This document shows positions 15,679-26,392 of a DNA stretch of 64,000 nt, piece after piece (position 1 is the first letter of the stretch; each line of letters begins with the position of its first letter). The position numbers and the translations under genes were made by a program. Location: NCBI RefSeq assembly GCF_036208045.1, contig NZ_CP121472.1, forward strand, positions 1,375,531 through 1,439,530, read 5' to 3'. The notes beneath the pieces are model-generated. The model saw only the letters and a list, made by a program, of their open reading frames with translations. It was not told the origin of the DNA and made no database searches. This DNA is from Thiorhodovibrio winogradskyi. Lineage in GTDB: Bacteria; Pseudomonadota; Gammaproteobacteria; Chromatiales; Chromatiaceae.

Positions 15679-18240
15679 TCAACTGGCGCGGATGCTAGGG
15701 TCGTGCGCGAGGGGCGTGGAGCTGACCAGCCAGTTGTGAAGCCGCGCCACAGGCAGCGGGCGGGCGATCAGATAGCCCTGGATGAGGTCGCACCCCTGGG
15801 CGCGCAGTTCCTCGGCCTGATCCTCCTGCTCAACGCCCTCGGCCAGAACCTCGAGTCCCAGGCTGTGGCCCAGGGCGATGATGGCCTTGACGATGGCGGC
15901 ATTGGCCTGGTTGCTGGTCATGTCGCGCACGAAGGACAGGTCGATTTTGAGCTTGTGTACCCGCAGCTTCTGCAGGTAGGCGAGCGATGAGTAGCCGGTG
16001 CCGAAGTCATCGATGGACAGCCGCACCCCAAGCTCGCGCAGTTCGGCCAGGGTTTGCTGGGCGCGCTCCTGGTCGCGCATCAGAAAGCTTTCGGTGATTT
16101 CCAATTCCAGATACTCGGCTGGCAGGGTGCTGGCGGCGAGTGCATCGGCAACCCTTTGGGTGAGCTGGCCATGGCTGAGTTGCACTGCCGAGACATTGAC
16201 CGCGGTGCGCGGCGGCCTGAGCCCGGCGGCGCGCCAGCTGGCCATCTGGTGGCAGGCCGCGCGCAGCACCCAGTCGCCGAGCTGCACGATCAGCCCGCTT
16301 TCCTCGGCGATGGGGATGAACTCACCGGGGGAGATCATGCCCTGTTCGGGGTGTTTCCAGCGCACCAGGGCTTCCAGGCCGGTCAGGGTGCGACTTTGGG
16401 CATCAACCTGGGGCTGGTAGTGCAGGCACAGCTGGTTCTGGTCGATGCCGCGGCGCAGGTCGGCCTCCAGTTGCAGGCGCTCGCGTGCGCGATGCGACAG
16501 CTCGCGCGCGAAGAAACGCATCTGATTGCGTCCGCGATCCTTGGCGCCATGCAGGGCGGCGTTGGCATGGCGGAGCAGGGTCTCGGTATCCGCGCCATCG
16601 GTCGGGTAAAGCGCGATGCCGATGCTGGCGCTGGTGTAGACATCTTGGCCGCTCAGCGTGCAGGGTCGACACAGGCTGTCGAGCAATCGCTGGGCAAAGA
16701 GATCGATACCCGAGGGCTCGGTCGCCGGCAGCTCAATGATCATGGTGAACTCGTCGCTGCCAATGCGCGCGATGGCCTCGGCCTCGGGGCCCTGTTCAAT
16801 CAGACGTTTGGCAATGGTGGCCAGTAGTTGGTCGCCAAGACTGTGGCCCAGACTCTCGTTGATGGTCTTGAAGCGGTCAATATCCACCAGCAGCAGCGCG
16901 AAGCGCCCGCGCCCGTGGCGTGCCTGGCCGATGGCATGCTCGAGCAGTTCGGCGAACAGGGTGCGGTTGGGCAGCCCCGTCAGGGGATCGCGGTGGGCGA
17001 GATCATCGGCACGTTGTTCGGCGTGATGGCGTTCGGTTACATCGGCGTTGGAGCCGCGCCGACCGAGAAAACGCCCATCCTCGTCGAATACCGGCTTGCA
17101 ATAGTGCTCGATCCAGCGTTCGCCGCCATCGCGCGCGCGCAGGCGCAGACGCAGTGGCTCGGGATCGGCATCCGCGACATCCGGCACATGCTTGAGCCAG
17201 CGCGGGCGATCATCGGGGTGAATCAGGCCTGTCATCAACTCGGGGTCGGTAAAAAAATCCGCCGGTGGGTGGCCGGTGACATCCTGACAGGCAGGGGAGA
17301 CATAGAGGTAGCCACCATCGGGTGCCAGCCAGTATTCCCAGTTTGGCGAGTAGTCCGCCAGAATGCGGTATTTCTGCTCGCTCTGGCGCAGCAGCGCGGT
17401 GCGCTCGGTGACCTGATCCTCCAGCGCCGCGCGCAGCCGCGCCAGCTCCAGATGGGTGCGCACTCGCGCGCGCACCTCGTCGATGTCGAGCGGTTTGGTT
17501 AAATAATCAGCTGCCCCGGCCTCGAAGCCGCGCACCTTCTCGGCACTGGCGTCGACCACAGTGACAAAGATCACCGGAATTCGCCTGCCGCGCGGCAGTG
17601 CCTTGATGCGCTGGCAAACTTCGTAGCCGTCCATGCCGGGCATGACGATGTCGAGCAAAATCAGATCCGGCGGTTCGGGACCGGAGACGATCTCCAGCGC
17701 CTTGGGGCCGCTACTGGCGACGCGGATGCGGTAGTCGTGTTTCAGGGTTTCGAGTAGCTCGTGCAGATTCTCGGGGATGTCGTCGACCAGCAGCAGGCTG
17801 GGTGGGCGCTCGGGTTGCGCGCTAAGCGGCAGCGCATTGGCGCGCCGATAGCGGCCAAGCTCAAGCTGGGTGCGCACGCGTAGATGGAGTAACTCCGGGT
17901 CCACCGGCTTGGTGATGTAATCGGCCACCCCGAGTTGTAGGCCGCGTGTCTCGTCGCCCGGCGATGACAAGGCTGTGACGAAAATCACCGGAATCTCGGC
18001 GGTGGCGGGATCGGACTTGAGTCTGGCCAGCACCGAATACCCGTCCATGCCGGGCATTTTCACATCCAGCAGAATCAGGTCGGGGCGGGGCTCGCCAGCC
18101 GCCAGATCAAGCGCTTTGGCGCCATTGGTGGCGGCGAGAATGGCATAGTCCTCGCGCAGCAGTTGCATGAGCGCATGGAGATTTTCATGCACGTCGTCGA
18201 CGATCAGAATGCGTGGGCGGTCCGGATTGGGAGGCGTCAT
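15679..18240 (-). CDS. REC-REC-PAS-GGDEF-EAL signalling protein
   Basis: An 853-residue cytoplasmic protein from the ATG at 18240. It has two receiver domains (phospho-acceptors Asp59 in [12 protein letters not shown] and an equivalent Asp in [12 protein letters not shown] near residue 200), a PAS domain ([18 protein letters not shown]), a GGDEF domain and an EAL domain. The cyclase signature is altered to GSDEF ([11 protein letters not shown]), so cyclase activity is doubtful. The EAL domain keeps [22 protein letters not shown] and KIDLSF, so it should hydrolyse c-di-GMP. It lies just downstream of the hybrid histidine kinase, likely its phospho-donor. Confidence 0.9.
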   Translation of the reverse strand: MTPPNPDRPRILIVDDVHENLHALMQLLREDYAILAATNGAKALDLAAGEPRPDLILLDVKMPGMDGYSVLARLKSDPATAEIPVIFVTALSSPGDETRGLQLGVADYITKPVDPELLHLRVRTQLELGRYRRANALPLSAQPERPPSLLLVDDIPENLHELLETLKHDYRIRVASSGPKALEIVSGPEPPDLILLDIVMPGMDGYEVCQRIKALPRGRRIPVIFVTVVDASAEKVRGFEAGAADYLTKPLDIDEVRARVRTHLELARLRAALEDQVTERTALLRQSEQKYRILADYSPNWEYWLAPDGGYLYVSPACQDVTGHPPADFFTDPELMTGLIHPDDRPRWLKHVPDVADADPEPLRLRLRARDGGERWIEHYCKPVFDEDGRFLGRRGSNADVTERHHAEQRADDLAHRDPLTGLPNRTLFAELLEHAIGQARHGRGRFALLLVDIDRFKTINESLGHSLGDQLLATIAKRLIEQGPEAEAIARIGSDEFTMIIELPATEPSGIDLFAQRLLDSLCRPCTLSGQDVYTSASIGIALYPTDGADTETLLRHANAALHGAKDRGRNQMRFFARELSHRARERLQLEADLRRGIDQNQLCLHYQPQVDAQSRTLTGLEALVRWKHPEQGMISPGEFIPIAEESGLIVQLGDWVLRAACHQMASWRAAGLRPPRTAVNVSAVQLSHGQLTQRVADALAASTLPAEYLELEITESFLMRDQERAQQTLAELRELGVRLSIDDFGTGYSSLAYLQKLRVHKLKIDLSFVRDMTSNQANAAIVKAIIALGHSLGLEVLAEGVEQEDQAEELRAQGCDLIQGYLIARPLPVARLHNWLVSSTPLAHDPSIRAS

Positions 18241-18375
18241 CTGTGGTTCGTGCCTATTGCTGCTTGTTGCGGTTCCTTTGGACCATAAGGAGAGAAGCGG
18301 CATGCACAAGATTATGCCAGCAATGCTTGGCAAATTCGCGCGGCAAATGCGCGCGCGAGTCAAGGAGTCCGGCTG

Positions 18376-21300
18376 TCAGGACTGACCCGCGCGCAACGCG
18401 GCGAGTTGCGCGCGGGCGCTGTCGATGTCGAAAATCTCGAGCGCCTCGGCGATGGCCACAAGCCTCTGGCGTGCATCTGTATCGGCTATCGCATGCACAC
18501 GGACCAGCAGGGGTTCAACCGCGCCCAGGTCTGACTGCAGGCTGTGCTCCAGTGCATCCAGCAAGGGGGCAAGATCCGCGTCTCCGGCTCTCTGGCCAGT
18601 GTCGGTTTCTGTGCCAGTGCCAGTACCTGTGTCATTGCCAGTTCTGGTGCCTTTGTCCGCGCTGGCGCCGCTGCCGTGCCCGTTGACAGCCGTCAAGGAT
18701 GACACCGGCCGGCCAAGGCTGTCGATGTCTTGCAGCACCTCCGAGAGCCTGGCGCGCATGGGTTCCAGGCGGGTCGCGTCCAGGGATTGCCCGGCTTTGA
18801 GTTCCGCGTCAAGCGCGGAGACTTCCTCGAACAGTGCCGTGGCGCCCAGCGTCCCGGTCAAGCCCTTGAGGCTGTGGCAATAATGCTCGGCCACCTGGTT
18901 GGACTCCTGGTTGGACTGCTGTTTGGACTGCTGGTTGGACTGCTGGTTGGACTGCTGGTTGGACTGCTGGTTGGACTGCTGGTTGGACTGCTGGTTGGAC
19001 TCCGGGTTGGACTTCTGGTCCGCCCTGGCCGAGAGTCGCTGGAGCCGATCGGCCGCGTCGGAATAATGTTCGCGAAAACGGCGCAACTGGCGTCGGTAGG
19101 CATCGGCGCGCCCGCCGATGCGGCGCAAGCCGGCGGCGGCGTCGAGACTCTTGAGCGCGGCCAGGTCGGTTGGCAGCTCGGGCCGATGCTCTTGCCTGGC
19201 TGCTTGTCCCAGGAGTTGGCCGACCGAGGGCGCCCTAGGCAAAGAGCCAGGTTCCCCGCCGGGTGGTGCTGGCTCCCCCGCTGCCCCAGCGCCGACCCAG
19301 CGCGTTAGCACCGCGAACAGATGATCCGGCACCACCGGCTTGGCGACATGGTCGTTCATGCCGGCGGCCGTGGCGCGTTCAATGTCGCGCGTCATGGCCA
19401 GCGCGGTCATGGCGATGATGGGCAGTCGCGCCAGGCGCTCATCGCCATCGCGCTCGGCCAGGGCGCGCACTTGGGTGCAGGCTTCCAGACCGTCCATTAC
19501 AGGCATTTGAATATCCATCAGCACGGCGTCGTAATCGCGCGCGCTGATGTTGGCCAGGGCCTCGGCGCCGTTCTCGGCTTCATCGACCAGCAATCCCTCG
19601 CCACGCAGCAGCTCGCTGGCGAATTCCCGATTGATGTCGTTATCTTCCACCAGCAGGATGCGCGCGCCGGCCAGCGCGTGCCTATGGGGATTGATCTGGG
19701 GACTGGGCTGGGAATTGGCTTGTGGATTGGCCGGTCCGGGAAGACTTTCGGCCCCGCTGCCGGCGGGCCTTTGCGCGGAGCCTAGCAGGCGCTGATGGCC
19801 CAGCACCGACAAGAGGGTATCGAGCAGGGTGGAGGGCGAGACGGGTTTGATCAGAAAACCATGCACGCCGGCGCGCTCGGCCAGGCGGATGACATCCTCG
19901 CGCCCATAGGCGGTGACCATCACCACCTTGGGCCGGCGCTCGGGGGCGAGTTCGCAGGCAATGCGCTGAGCGGCCTCGTCGCCATTCATGCCGGGCATGC
20001 GCCAGTCCATGAGCACCAGGTCATAAGGCGGGTCGGCGCCGACCAGGACGTTCAGTGCTTGCTGGCCGCTGGCCAGGCCTTGGGCGGCGACCGGAATACG
20101 CGCCAGAATTTCGAGCAGAATATCACGCGCGGCGGCATTGTCATCCACCACCAGCACGCGGATGCCGCTGAGATAGGGTACCGCGCGTTCAAGCAGCGCC
20201 TGGCGGCGCTTGAGTGAGTCAGTGGCTGGGCGCAGTCGGGCGGTAAAGCAAAGCGTGGCTCCGCGTCCGGGTTGAGAATCCTCCACCCACAAACGCCCAC
20301 CCATCAGCTCCACCAGGCGTTTGCTGATGGCCAGCCCCAGCCCGGAGCCGCCGAAGCGCCGGGTGGTGGACGGGTCGCCCTGCTCGAATTGCTCGAACAG
20401 ATGGGCCTGGACCTCGGGCGTCATGCCGATGCCGGAATCGCGCACGCACACCTGGATGTCGATGCGCGACTTGCCCGTGCGCAGGGCGTGAAAAGCCAAT
20501 TCCACCTCGCCATCCTCGGTGAATTTGACGGCATTGCCGCACAGGTTGAGCAGCACCTGGCCCAGGCGCAGCGGATCGCCGATCAGCACTGGCGGGATGG
20601 CGGCATCATGGCGAATCAGAAATTCGATACCTTTGTGCTCGGCTTGGTAGCCCACGGCATCGGTCAGGCGCTCAAGCAGGGTATCGAGGCCAAATTCGAC
20701 CTCCTCGAGCGCGATCTTACCGGCCTCGATCTTGGAGAAATCCAGAATATCGTTCAACAGCCCGAGCAGCGCGTGGGCCGCGCCCTGGGCTTTTTCCAGG
20801 TGATAGCGCACACCGGTCGGCAGGTTTTGTTTGAGCGCCAGATATTGCATGCCGAGAATGGCATTCATGGGCGTGCGGATTTCGTGGCTCATGTTGGCGA
20901 GAAACTCCGACTTGGCGCGCGCGGCCTCCTCGGCCAGCGCGCGGGCGCGTTGCATTTCAGCCAGGAGCGCGCGCTCCGGGCCGATGTCTTGCACAATGGA
21001 CACCGCGCCCTTGGTCCTATCCTGGGGATTCACCGCCCGGGCCGACAGTCGCGCCCAGAGTTGGCTGCCGTCCTTGCGCACCAGAATCTGCTCGCGCACA
21101 TCGGTCTCGCCGCGCCACACTGGAAGGTAGGCTTCGCGGCCGATGCGCTCCCAGGTCTCGTCATCCGCGTAGAGCATCCGGGTGCTCCGGTCGAGCAGCT
21201 CGCCTTGCGCATAGCCGAGCATTTCCTCGAGCCGGCGGTTACAGCGCACCATCACGCGGTTTTTCATCAGCACAATGCCGACGCTGGCGGTGGCGAGAAT

Positions 21301-22695
21301 GGCTTCCTGTTCCTCGTGGGCCAGGCGCAGCGCCTCGGCGGCCTCGTGCTCATCGGTGATGTCTTCAACAATGCCCACCATGCCGTCCAGCGGCTGGGCC
21401 GGGTTAAGCGCGCGCCCGTACAGCCGTGCCCAGAACGTCTGGCCCGTCTTGCGCAGCATTTGGAGGTCGCGCGGAGCCGTTTCTCCGCGTGCCAGGGCAG
21501 CGTAAATGGCCGCGCCCTCCTGCTGAAACTGGTCGTCATCCAGATACCAGATGCGCGTTGATTGTCCAACTTGCTCGCCGGGCGCGTAGCCAAATAGCTC
21601 ATCAAGACGGCGATTATTGCGCTGGATGACACGCTCGGAAATGAGCACAATGCCGACATTGGCGGCATCAAACAGCGCCTGCAACTCGCCCCCGCGTTCG
21701 CTGGCAAGGCGTTCGAAATCGCCGCGCTGGCGTTCCAGCTCGCGCGAGGCGGCGAGCAGATCGCGGGTGCGGCGGTTCACCTGCCAACGCAGCAAAAAGG
21801 CCAGGGCGAGCGCCAGCAACAGGGCCGCGCCCAGTGCCCCCAAGGCACGCCAGATCCACACAGGTGCGCGAATCTCCGGTGCTGGTCCCATGGCACGGCG
21901 CAGGGCGCGAAAGTAGATCGAGTCCGGATCCTGGCGCCACCGCAGCAGATGACGGTCGATCACCGCCAGCAGTGCTGTTGCCTCGGTCTTCGCGCTCTCG
22001 GCTCGGCCGGTGGCGAAATAAAGATTGGCTGGCAGGAACAGAATGGGCGTCTCGCGCAAGCGATAGCGCTGGGTATTGCGCGCGGCATAAAAGCTGTTGG
22101 TAATGACCGCATCGGCCGCGCCCTCGACCACGGCGGCATAGCCGTCCTCCAGGGAAGCGACCGGGATTGGCTCATAGCTCAGTCCGCTGGTGCGCATCAG
22201 GCGGTCGAAAAATTCCTGTTGCACCCCGCCGCTTAGTATCGCGATACGATGTCCGGCCAAGTCGGACAGGGTATGCACGCGCAGATTTTGCGAACTGTAC
22301 ACTTGAGACCAGCTACTGGCCACAGAAAGCTCGTTAAAATTGAAGCGAACCGCACGCTCGCCGGAAAAGGCTACATCCGGCATTAAATCGAGCTTGCCAG
22401 TCTCGAGTTGTACCAGGCAGTCCCGCCATTCGCAGGCTTGGTAGTCCAGTCGCCAGCCCTCGGCGCGCGCGATGGCGTCGAGCAGCTCCACGAACAGCCC
22501 GGCCGGGCGGCCATGGCTATCGGTGAAAATTTTTGGCGGATTCTCGTAGAGGCCGACGCGAATAGGGTTATCCGATAGCGCGGACGACCAGAGGGTGCTA
22601 CTGGCCAGAACAAGGAGTATTCCCCCCAGCAGGGTGAGCACCAGATTCAGTGCGGTCAGATGACGAAACATTCCGGTAGCGAGTGGTCCCTTCAC
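18376..22695 (-). CDS. large hybrid sensor histidine kinase (SBP-PAS-PAS-HK-REC-REC-Hpt)
   Basis: A 1439-residue inner-membrane kinase. An N-terminal membrane helix precedes a periplasmic solute-binding domain (SBP_bac_3 type, about 45-270), a second helix ([19 protein letters not shown]), two PAS domains, a HisKA domain with His604 (SHEIRTPMN), an ATPase domain ([16 protein letters not shown]), two receivers ([24 protein letters not shown]) and an Hpt domain with HSLKG. The layout resembles BvgS/EvgS-like kinases. Inside the Hpt domain, between the first helix and the His motif, lies a run of about ten SNQQ-type tetrapeptides, and the C-terminal linker has a [11 protein letters not shown] tract. 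The partner is likely the adjacent REC-GGDEF-EAL protein. Confidence 0.92.
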   Translation of the reverse strand: MKGPLATGMFRHLTALNLVLTLLGGILLVLASSTLWSSALSDNPIRVGLYENPPKIFTDSHGRPAGLFVELLDAIARAEGWRLDYQACEWRDCLVQLETGKLDLMPDVAFSGERAVRFNFNELSVASSWSQVYSSQNLRVHTLSDLAGHRIAILSGGVQQEFFDRLMRTSGLSYEPIPVASLEDGYAAVVEGAADAVITNSFYAARNTQRYRLRETPILFLPANLYFATGRAESAKTEATALLAVIDRHLLRWRQDPDSIYFRALRRAMGPAPEIRAPVWIWRALGALGAALLLALALAFLLRWQVNRRTRDLLAASRELERQRGDFERLASERGGELQALFDAANVGIVLISERVIQRNNRRLDELFGYAPGEQVGQSTRIWYLDDDQFQQEGAAIYAALARGETAPRDLQMLRKTGQTFWARLYGRALNPAQPLDGMVGIVEDITDEHEAAEALRLAHEEQEAILATASVGIVLMKNRVMVRCNRRLEEMLGYAQGELLDRSTRMLYADDETWERIGREAYLPVWRGETDVREQILVRKDGSQLWARLSARAVNPQDRTKGAVSIVQDIGPERALLAEMQRARALAEEAARAKSEFLANMSHEIRTPMNAILGMQYLALKQNLPTGVRYHLEKAQGAAHALLGLLNDILDFSKIEAGKIALEEVEFGLDTLLERLTDAVGYQAEHKGIEFLIRHDAAIPPVLIGDPLRLGQVLLNLCGNAVKFTEDGEVELAFHALRTGKSRIDIQVCVRDSGIGMTPEVQAHLFEQFEQGDPSTTRRFGGSGLGLAISKRLVELMGGRLWVEDSQPGRGATLCFTARLRPATDSLKRRQALLERAVPYLSGIRVLVVDDNAAARDILLEILARIPVAAQGLASGQQALNVLVGADPPYDLVLMDWRMPGMNGDEAAQRIACELAPERRPKVVMVTAYGREDVIRLAERAGVHGFLIKPVSPSTLLDTLLSVLGHQRLLGSAQRPAGSGAESLPGPANPQANSQPSPQINPHRHALAGARILLVEDNDINREFASELLRGEGLLVDEAENGAEALANISARDYDAVLMDIQMPVMDGLEACTQVRALAERDGDERLARLPIIAMTALAMTRDIERATAAGMNDHVAKPVVPDHLFAVLTRWVGAGAAGEPAPPGGEPGSLPRAPSVGQLLGQAARQEHRPELPTDLAALKSLDAAAGLRRIGGRADAYRRQLRRFREHYSDAADRLQRLSARADQKSNPESNQQSNQQSNQQSNQQSNQQSNQQSKQQSNQESNQVAEHYCHSLKGLTGTLGATALFEEVSALDAELKAGQSLDATRLEPMRARLSEVLQDIDSLGRPVSSLTAVNGHGSGASADKGTRTGNDTGTGTGTETDTGQRAGDADLAPLLDALEHSLQSDLGAVEPLLVRVHAIADTDARQRLVAIAEALEIFDIDSARAQLAALRAGQS
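18895..19014. repeat. 12-base tandem repeat inside kinase gene
   Basis: About ten copies of a 12-base unit (TTGGACTGCTGG on the plus strand) in frame with the kinase, encoding SNQQ with minor variants ([16 protein letters not shown]). The unit length is a multiple of three, so changes in copy number keep the reading frame. Near-identical central copies suggest recent slippage. Confidence 0.9.
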
Positions 22696-22987
22696 AGTTA
22701 ACCTTCAGGCTTTTGCGACGTCATCTGCCCGGCCAATGCATCTGCTGTTGCGCGGCAACTTGGGTGGTCGAGAGTGATTCTAGACGGTTACAGCCGTTTG
22801 GGAAACGATGGCGGCAGCGGTGATGACGATGAGTTTTCAGTCCAGCGACGATCCGATTTTGCGCAACAAGATGTCGCTTGCCGGTCAGTCTGCTGCGTGG
22901 AGCCAATGATGTTTGCTGGTGGTAGACTGAGGTTTTGTTATTCGTGTGCAACCACTCGACACCAACAAGGCCCCCCAATCGTTCGTC

Positions 22988-24391
22988 ATGTCCGCGCTCG
23001 CGAATCCAAAAAAGTCCAAGACCCTCTTTGTCTGTGCCGCCTGTGGCGCCGAACTGCCAAAATGGGCAGGGCAGTGCCCGGATTGCGGTGTCTGGAATCA
23101 AATCGAGGAGCATCATCGTCCGCTGCCTCCACCTGCCGGTCAGGGCTATGCTGGCGCGGCCACGGCTGGGCTGGTGCAGGATCTGGCGGAGCTGGCTCCC
23201 GAGGTCGAAACCCGCTCGCCCTGCGGCATTGGCGAACTCGACCGGGTGCTGGGCGGGGGACTGGTGGCGGGCTCGGTGGTGTTGCTCGGCGGTGATCCGG
23301 GTATTGGCAAGTCCACGCTGCTGTTGCAAGCCTGCGCCGCCATCGGCGTGAGCTGGGGACAGGCCAAGGCACCCGGACGCCGTCATCCGGTGCTTTATGT
23401 GACGGGTGAGGAGTCGCCCGAGCAAGTCAGCCTGCGCGCACTGCGCCTGTCCTTGCCACGCGAGGCCATCCGCCTGCTGGCCGAGACCAGTGTCGAGCGC
23501 ATTCTCGCCACCGTGGAGCGGGAGCGGCCAGGAGTACTGGTGATCGACTCCATCCAAACGCTCTTCACCGAGGGGATGTCCTCGGCGCCGGGATCCGTGT
23601 CCCAGGTGCGCGAGAGCGCGGCCCAACTGGTGCGCTTTGCCAAGCAGACCGGCACCACGGTGTTCTTGGTGGGCCATGTCACCAAGGAAGGCGCCCTGGC
23701 CGGTCCCCGGGTGCTGGAGCACATGGTCGATACAGTGCTGTACTTCGAGGGCGGGCCAAGCGGCACCCATCGGCTGGTACGGGCGGTCAAGAATCGCTTT
23801 GGCGCCGTCAATGAACTGGGCGTTTTCGCTATGACCGAACGTGGTTTGCGGCAGGTGAAGAATCCCTCGGCGATCTTCCTCGCCCGCCAAGCCGAGCCGG
23901 TACCGGGCTCCGTGGTGTTGGTCACCCGCGAGGGTACCCGCCCGCTGTTGGTCGAGGTGCAGGCGCTGGTGGATGAAAGTCCCCTGGCCAATCCACGCCG
24001 GGTCACCCTGGGGCTGGATCACAACCGCCTGGCCATGTTGCTCGCGGTGCTGCATCGCCATGGCGGGGTGCCGCTGTTCAACCAGGATGTCTTCGCCAAT
24101 GTGGTCGGCGGCGTGCGCGTCACCGAGACCGCCGCCGATCTGGCGCTGGTGCTGGCGGTGCTCTCGAGCTATCGCGACCGCGCATTGCCGCTCGACTTGG
24201 CTGTTTTTGGCGAAATTGGCCTGGCCGGAGAGATCCGCCCGGTGCCCAATGGTCTGGAGCGCCTGCGCGAGGCGGTCAAGCATGGCATGCGCCAGGCCAT
24301 TATCCCCGCGGCCAATGCGCCCAAGGGCGGCCTGGAGGGGGTGGAGATTCGCGCGGTGAACAGCCTGCGCGAAGCGTTGGACGCGGTCTGA
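22988..24391 (+). CDS. radA: DNA repair protein RadA (Sms)
   Basis: A 467-residue RadA. The N-terminal zinc finger has Cys16, Cys19, Cys30 and Cys33 (CAACGAELPKWAGQCPDCG). The RecA-like ATPase has Walker A GDPGIGKST at 102-110, and the RadA-specific KNRFG motif is at 268-272. The C-terminal Lon-protease-like domain has the usual length. It promotes branch migration in recombinational repair. I use the ATG at 22988, since the zinc finger should be close to the N-terminus; the frame could begin at 22946. The long antisense frame at 22721-24283 is a shadow. Confidence 0.95.
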   Translation: MSALANPKKSKTLFVCAACGAELPKWAGQCPDCGVWNQIEEHHRPLPPPAGQGYAGAATAGLVQDLAELAPEVETRSPCGIGELDRVLGGGLVAGSVVLLGGDPGIGKSTLLLQACAAIGVSWGQAKAPGRRHPVLYVTGEESPEQVSLRALRLSLPREAIRLLAETSVERILATVERERPGVLVIDSIQTLFTEGMSSAPGSVSQVRESAAQLVRFAKQTGTTVFLVGHVTKEGALAGPRVLEHMVDTVLYFEGGPSGTHRLVRAVKNRFGAVNELGVFAMTERGLRQVKNPSAIFLARQAEPVPGSVVLVTREGTRPLLVEVQALVDESPLANPRRVTLGLDHNRLAMLLAVLHRHGGVPLFNQDVFANVVGGVRVTETAADLALVLAVLSSYRDRALPLDLAVFGEIGLAGEIRPVPNGLERLREAVKHGMRQAIIPAANAPKGGLEGVEIRAVNSLREALDAV

Positions 24392-24397
24392 CGCTGG

Positions 24398-25711
24398 CTA
24401 GACAGGCTGGGCGGGCTGATCCGGCGTTCCCATCTTGGCTGCGTCGGGTTCCTGTTGTTCCGCTACAATGGTTTTCACCGTCTTCACCGCCGTGTCGTCA
24501 GCCTGCAGGATTTCTAGCGGATACCCTTGCAATTTCAGGCTGGTGCCGGGCTCGGGGATGGTTTCCATGTACTCCAGAATCAACCCGTTTAGCGTCTTGG
24601 GGCCATCGGTTGGCAACTCCCAACTCAACGCGCGGTTGAGTTCACGCACGCTGATGCCACCGTCGAGCAACAGACTGCCGTCCTCGTTGCGGTGGATGTC
24701 GGGGAAGGAGTCCGAGGGGTCCGTGGTGATCTCGCCGACGATTTCCTCGACCAGGTCAGCCAGGGTGATCATGCCCTGAAAATCGCCATACTCGTCAACA
24801 ATCAGCGCAATGCGCTCCTTTTTTCGTTGAAAGTTGATCAGCTGCTGATACAATCTGGTGCCCTCGGGGACAAAATAGGGCTTGCGCGCCAACCCGCGCA
24901 GCCCCTCCTTGAGCTGATCGCGTTCTGGCAGTCCGCCAAGCGCGCTGCGGGCGTGAAAAATACCAACCACATTGTCGATGCTGCCGTCGAACAACGGTAG
25001 GCGTGCATAGCTTGACCGCTTGATGGTGTTGAGGATGTCCTCCTCGTCATCGCGCAGGTCAATGCCTTCCACCTCGTGGCGCGGCACCATGATGTCTTCC
25101 ACCGTGGCCTGTTCCAGGTTCAAAATCGCCAGCAGCATGTCGCGGCTGCGCTCGGGGATCATGGCGCCGGCCTCGGTGACCACGGTGCGCAGTTCTTCCT
25201 GGCTCAGGGCATGACCATTGTGTTCATCCGGGCGCACGCCAAGCAGTTGCAGCAGGCCGTTGGCGATGAGATTGACCAGCCAGACGATGGGGTAGAGCAA
25301 CCGCAGCAGGGGCACATAGACAAAGGCCGCTGGATAGGCCAGGCGTTCCGGGTGCAGCGCGGCGAGCGTCTTGGGGCTCACCTCGGAAAACACCAGAATC
25401 ACCAGTGTCAACAGACCCGCCGCGATGGCGATGGCGCCCTCGCCGCCGAGGCGCAAGGCAATCACGGTCGCCAGCGATGACGCCAGGATATTGACAAAAT
25501 TATTGCCGAGCAGAATCAGGCCAATCAGGCGATCGGGCCGCTCGAGCAGACGCTGCGCGCGTTGGGCGCCAGGATGGCCCTGATCGGCCTGATGGCGCAG
25601 CCGGTAGCGGTTCAGGGTCATCAGCGCCGTCTCCGAGCCGGAGAAAAAGGCTGACAACATCAGCAGGCCGATCAGCGCCAGAAAGAGTCCGGCCAGCGGG
25701 AGTTCATTCAC
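24398..25711 (-). CDS. CorC/HlyC family CNNM-type transporter with CBS pair
   Basis: A 437-residue membrane protein. The N-terminal DUF21/CNNM domain (about 1-190) has four hydrophobic segments with LSAFFSGSETALMTLNRYRL and VILVFSEVSPKTLA. Two CBS domains follow (IMVPRHEVEGIDL; FVPEGTRLYQQL, with DEYGDFQGMITLADLVEEIVGEI), then a CorC_HlyC C-terminal domain (LDGGISVRELNRAL). Relatives such as YfjD/CorB-type proteins act in Mg2+ or Co2+ efflux and homeostasis. It converges with radA, six bases apart. Confidence 0.88.
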   Translation of the reverse strand: MNELPLAGLFLALIGLLMLSAFFSGSETALMTLNRYRLRHQADQGHPGAQRAQRLLERPDRLIGLILLGNNFVNILASSLATVIALRLGGEGAIAIAAGLLTLVILVFSEVSPKTLAALHPERLAYPAAFVYVPLLRLLYPIVWLVNLIANGLLQLLGVRPDEHNGHALSQEELRTVVTEAGAMIPERSRDMLLAILNLEQATVEDIMVPRHEVEGIDLRDDEEDILNTIKRSSYARLPLFDGSIDNVVGIFHARSALGGLPERDQLKEGLRGLARKPYFVPEGTRLYQQLINFQRKKERIALIVDEYGDFQGMITLADLVEEIVGEITTDPSDSFPDIHRNEDGSLLLDGGISVRELNRALSWELPTDGPKTLNGLILEYMETIPEPGTSLKLQGYPLEILQADDTAVKTVKTIVAEQQEPDAAKMGTPDQPAQPV

Positions 25712-25753
25712 GATTGTTTGGGCTTAGGTCTGAGGCGGGGCGTTTTTTTGAGG

Positions 25754-26371
25754 TCACTCGCCAAAGTATTGCGTGCGATAGCACCAGGCTTGCAGATGCT
25801 GGGGCCATTCGTTGTCCGCCAAGCCTGCCTTGCGTTTGAGATGGCGCAGAAAATCCGCCGGGCGCGGGAGTTGTTCCCACACCGAGGGCAGAAAAGTGCC
25901 TCGCCGCGTGCCGGCTTCGAGAATCAGGCCGTCGACGCCAGGGCTCAAGGCCGCGAGCAGGTCGCTCTCGCTCGCGCAGGCAAGGGGCTCGCGCGGGCCG
26001 ATGACCGAGATGCTGATGTGCAAAGGCGCCAGCTCATGCTGTTGGAGTGGCGGAAAGCGCGGATCGCGAAAAGCCGCCGCCTGGGCATTCTCGCGCACAT
26101 CGGCCGCCAGGCTGCGCGACCCACGCGGCTCCAGACTGCCAATGCAGCCGCGCAACTGACCCTGCAGCTCGAGCGTCACGAAGGCCGCGCCCGGTGCTTG
26201 CAGGGTGGGGCTCTCCGCGGCGGGATCGACGCCCGCCGCGCGCCCGTCGCCAAGCCCCTCGGCGATGGCTGCGCGCGCGATGGCCAGCAGGCGCTGGCGG
26301 TCCGCGGCGGCGAGCAAGCCACCGGCTTCGCCAGACAGGGACGGCATGTCTTGGCTGTTATCCTGACGCAA
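25754..26371 (-). CDS. amrA: AmmeMemoRadiSam system protein A (AMMECR1-like)
   Basis: A 205-residue AMMECR1-domain protein with the signature LRGCIGSLEP and AFRDPRFPPL, and a conserved C-terminal WEQLPRPADFLRHLKRKAGL. The likely start is TTG at 26371 with AGAGGATA upstream. It lies 21 bases downstream of the Memo-like gene on the same strand and with the divergent radical-SAM gene makes up the AmmeMemoRadiSam set. The biochemical role of the set is not established; the human AMMECR1 homologue is likewise poorly understood. Confidence 0.9.
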   Translation of the reverse strand: MRQDNSQDMPSLSGEAGGLLAAADRQRLLAIARAAIAEGLGDGRAAGVDPAAESPTLQAPGAAFVTLELQGQLRGCIGSLEPRGSRSLAADVRENAQAAAFRDPRFPPLQQHELAPLHISISVIGPREPLACASESDLLAALSPGVDGLILEAGTRRGTFLPSVWEQLPRPADFLRHLKRKAGLADNEWPQHLQAWCYRTQYFGE

Positions 26372-26392
26372 GGCTTATATCCTCTGGTTTGA

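Noticed and set aside
18895-19014. regularly spaced repeats resembling a CRISPR array
   Set aside because: Unit is 12 bases without spacers and lies in frame inside a kinase gene.
20272-21561. 429-residue open frame on the plus strand
   Set aside because: Antisense to the PAS and kinase part of the hybrid histidine kinase; composition typical of a shadow.
22721-24283. 520-residue open frame on the minus strand
   Set aside because: It is the exact antisense of radA, is rich in His, Gln and Arg, and has no family match; high-GC shadow frames of this kind recur across the window.
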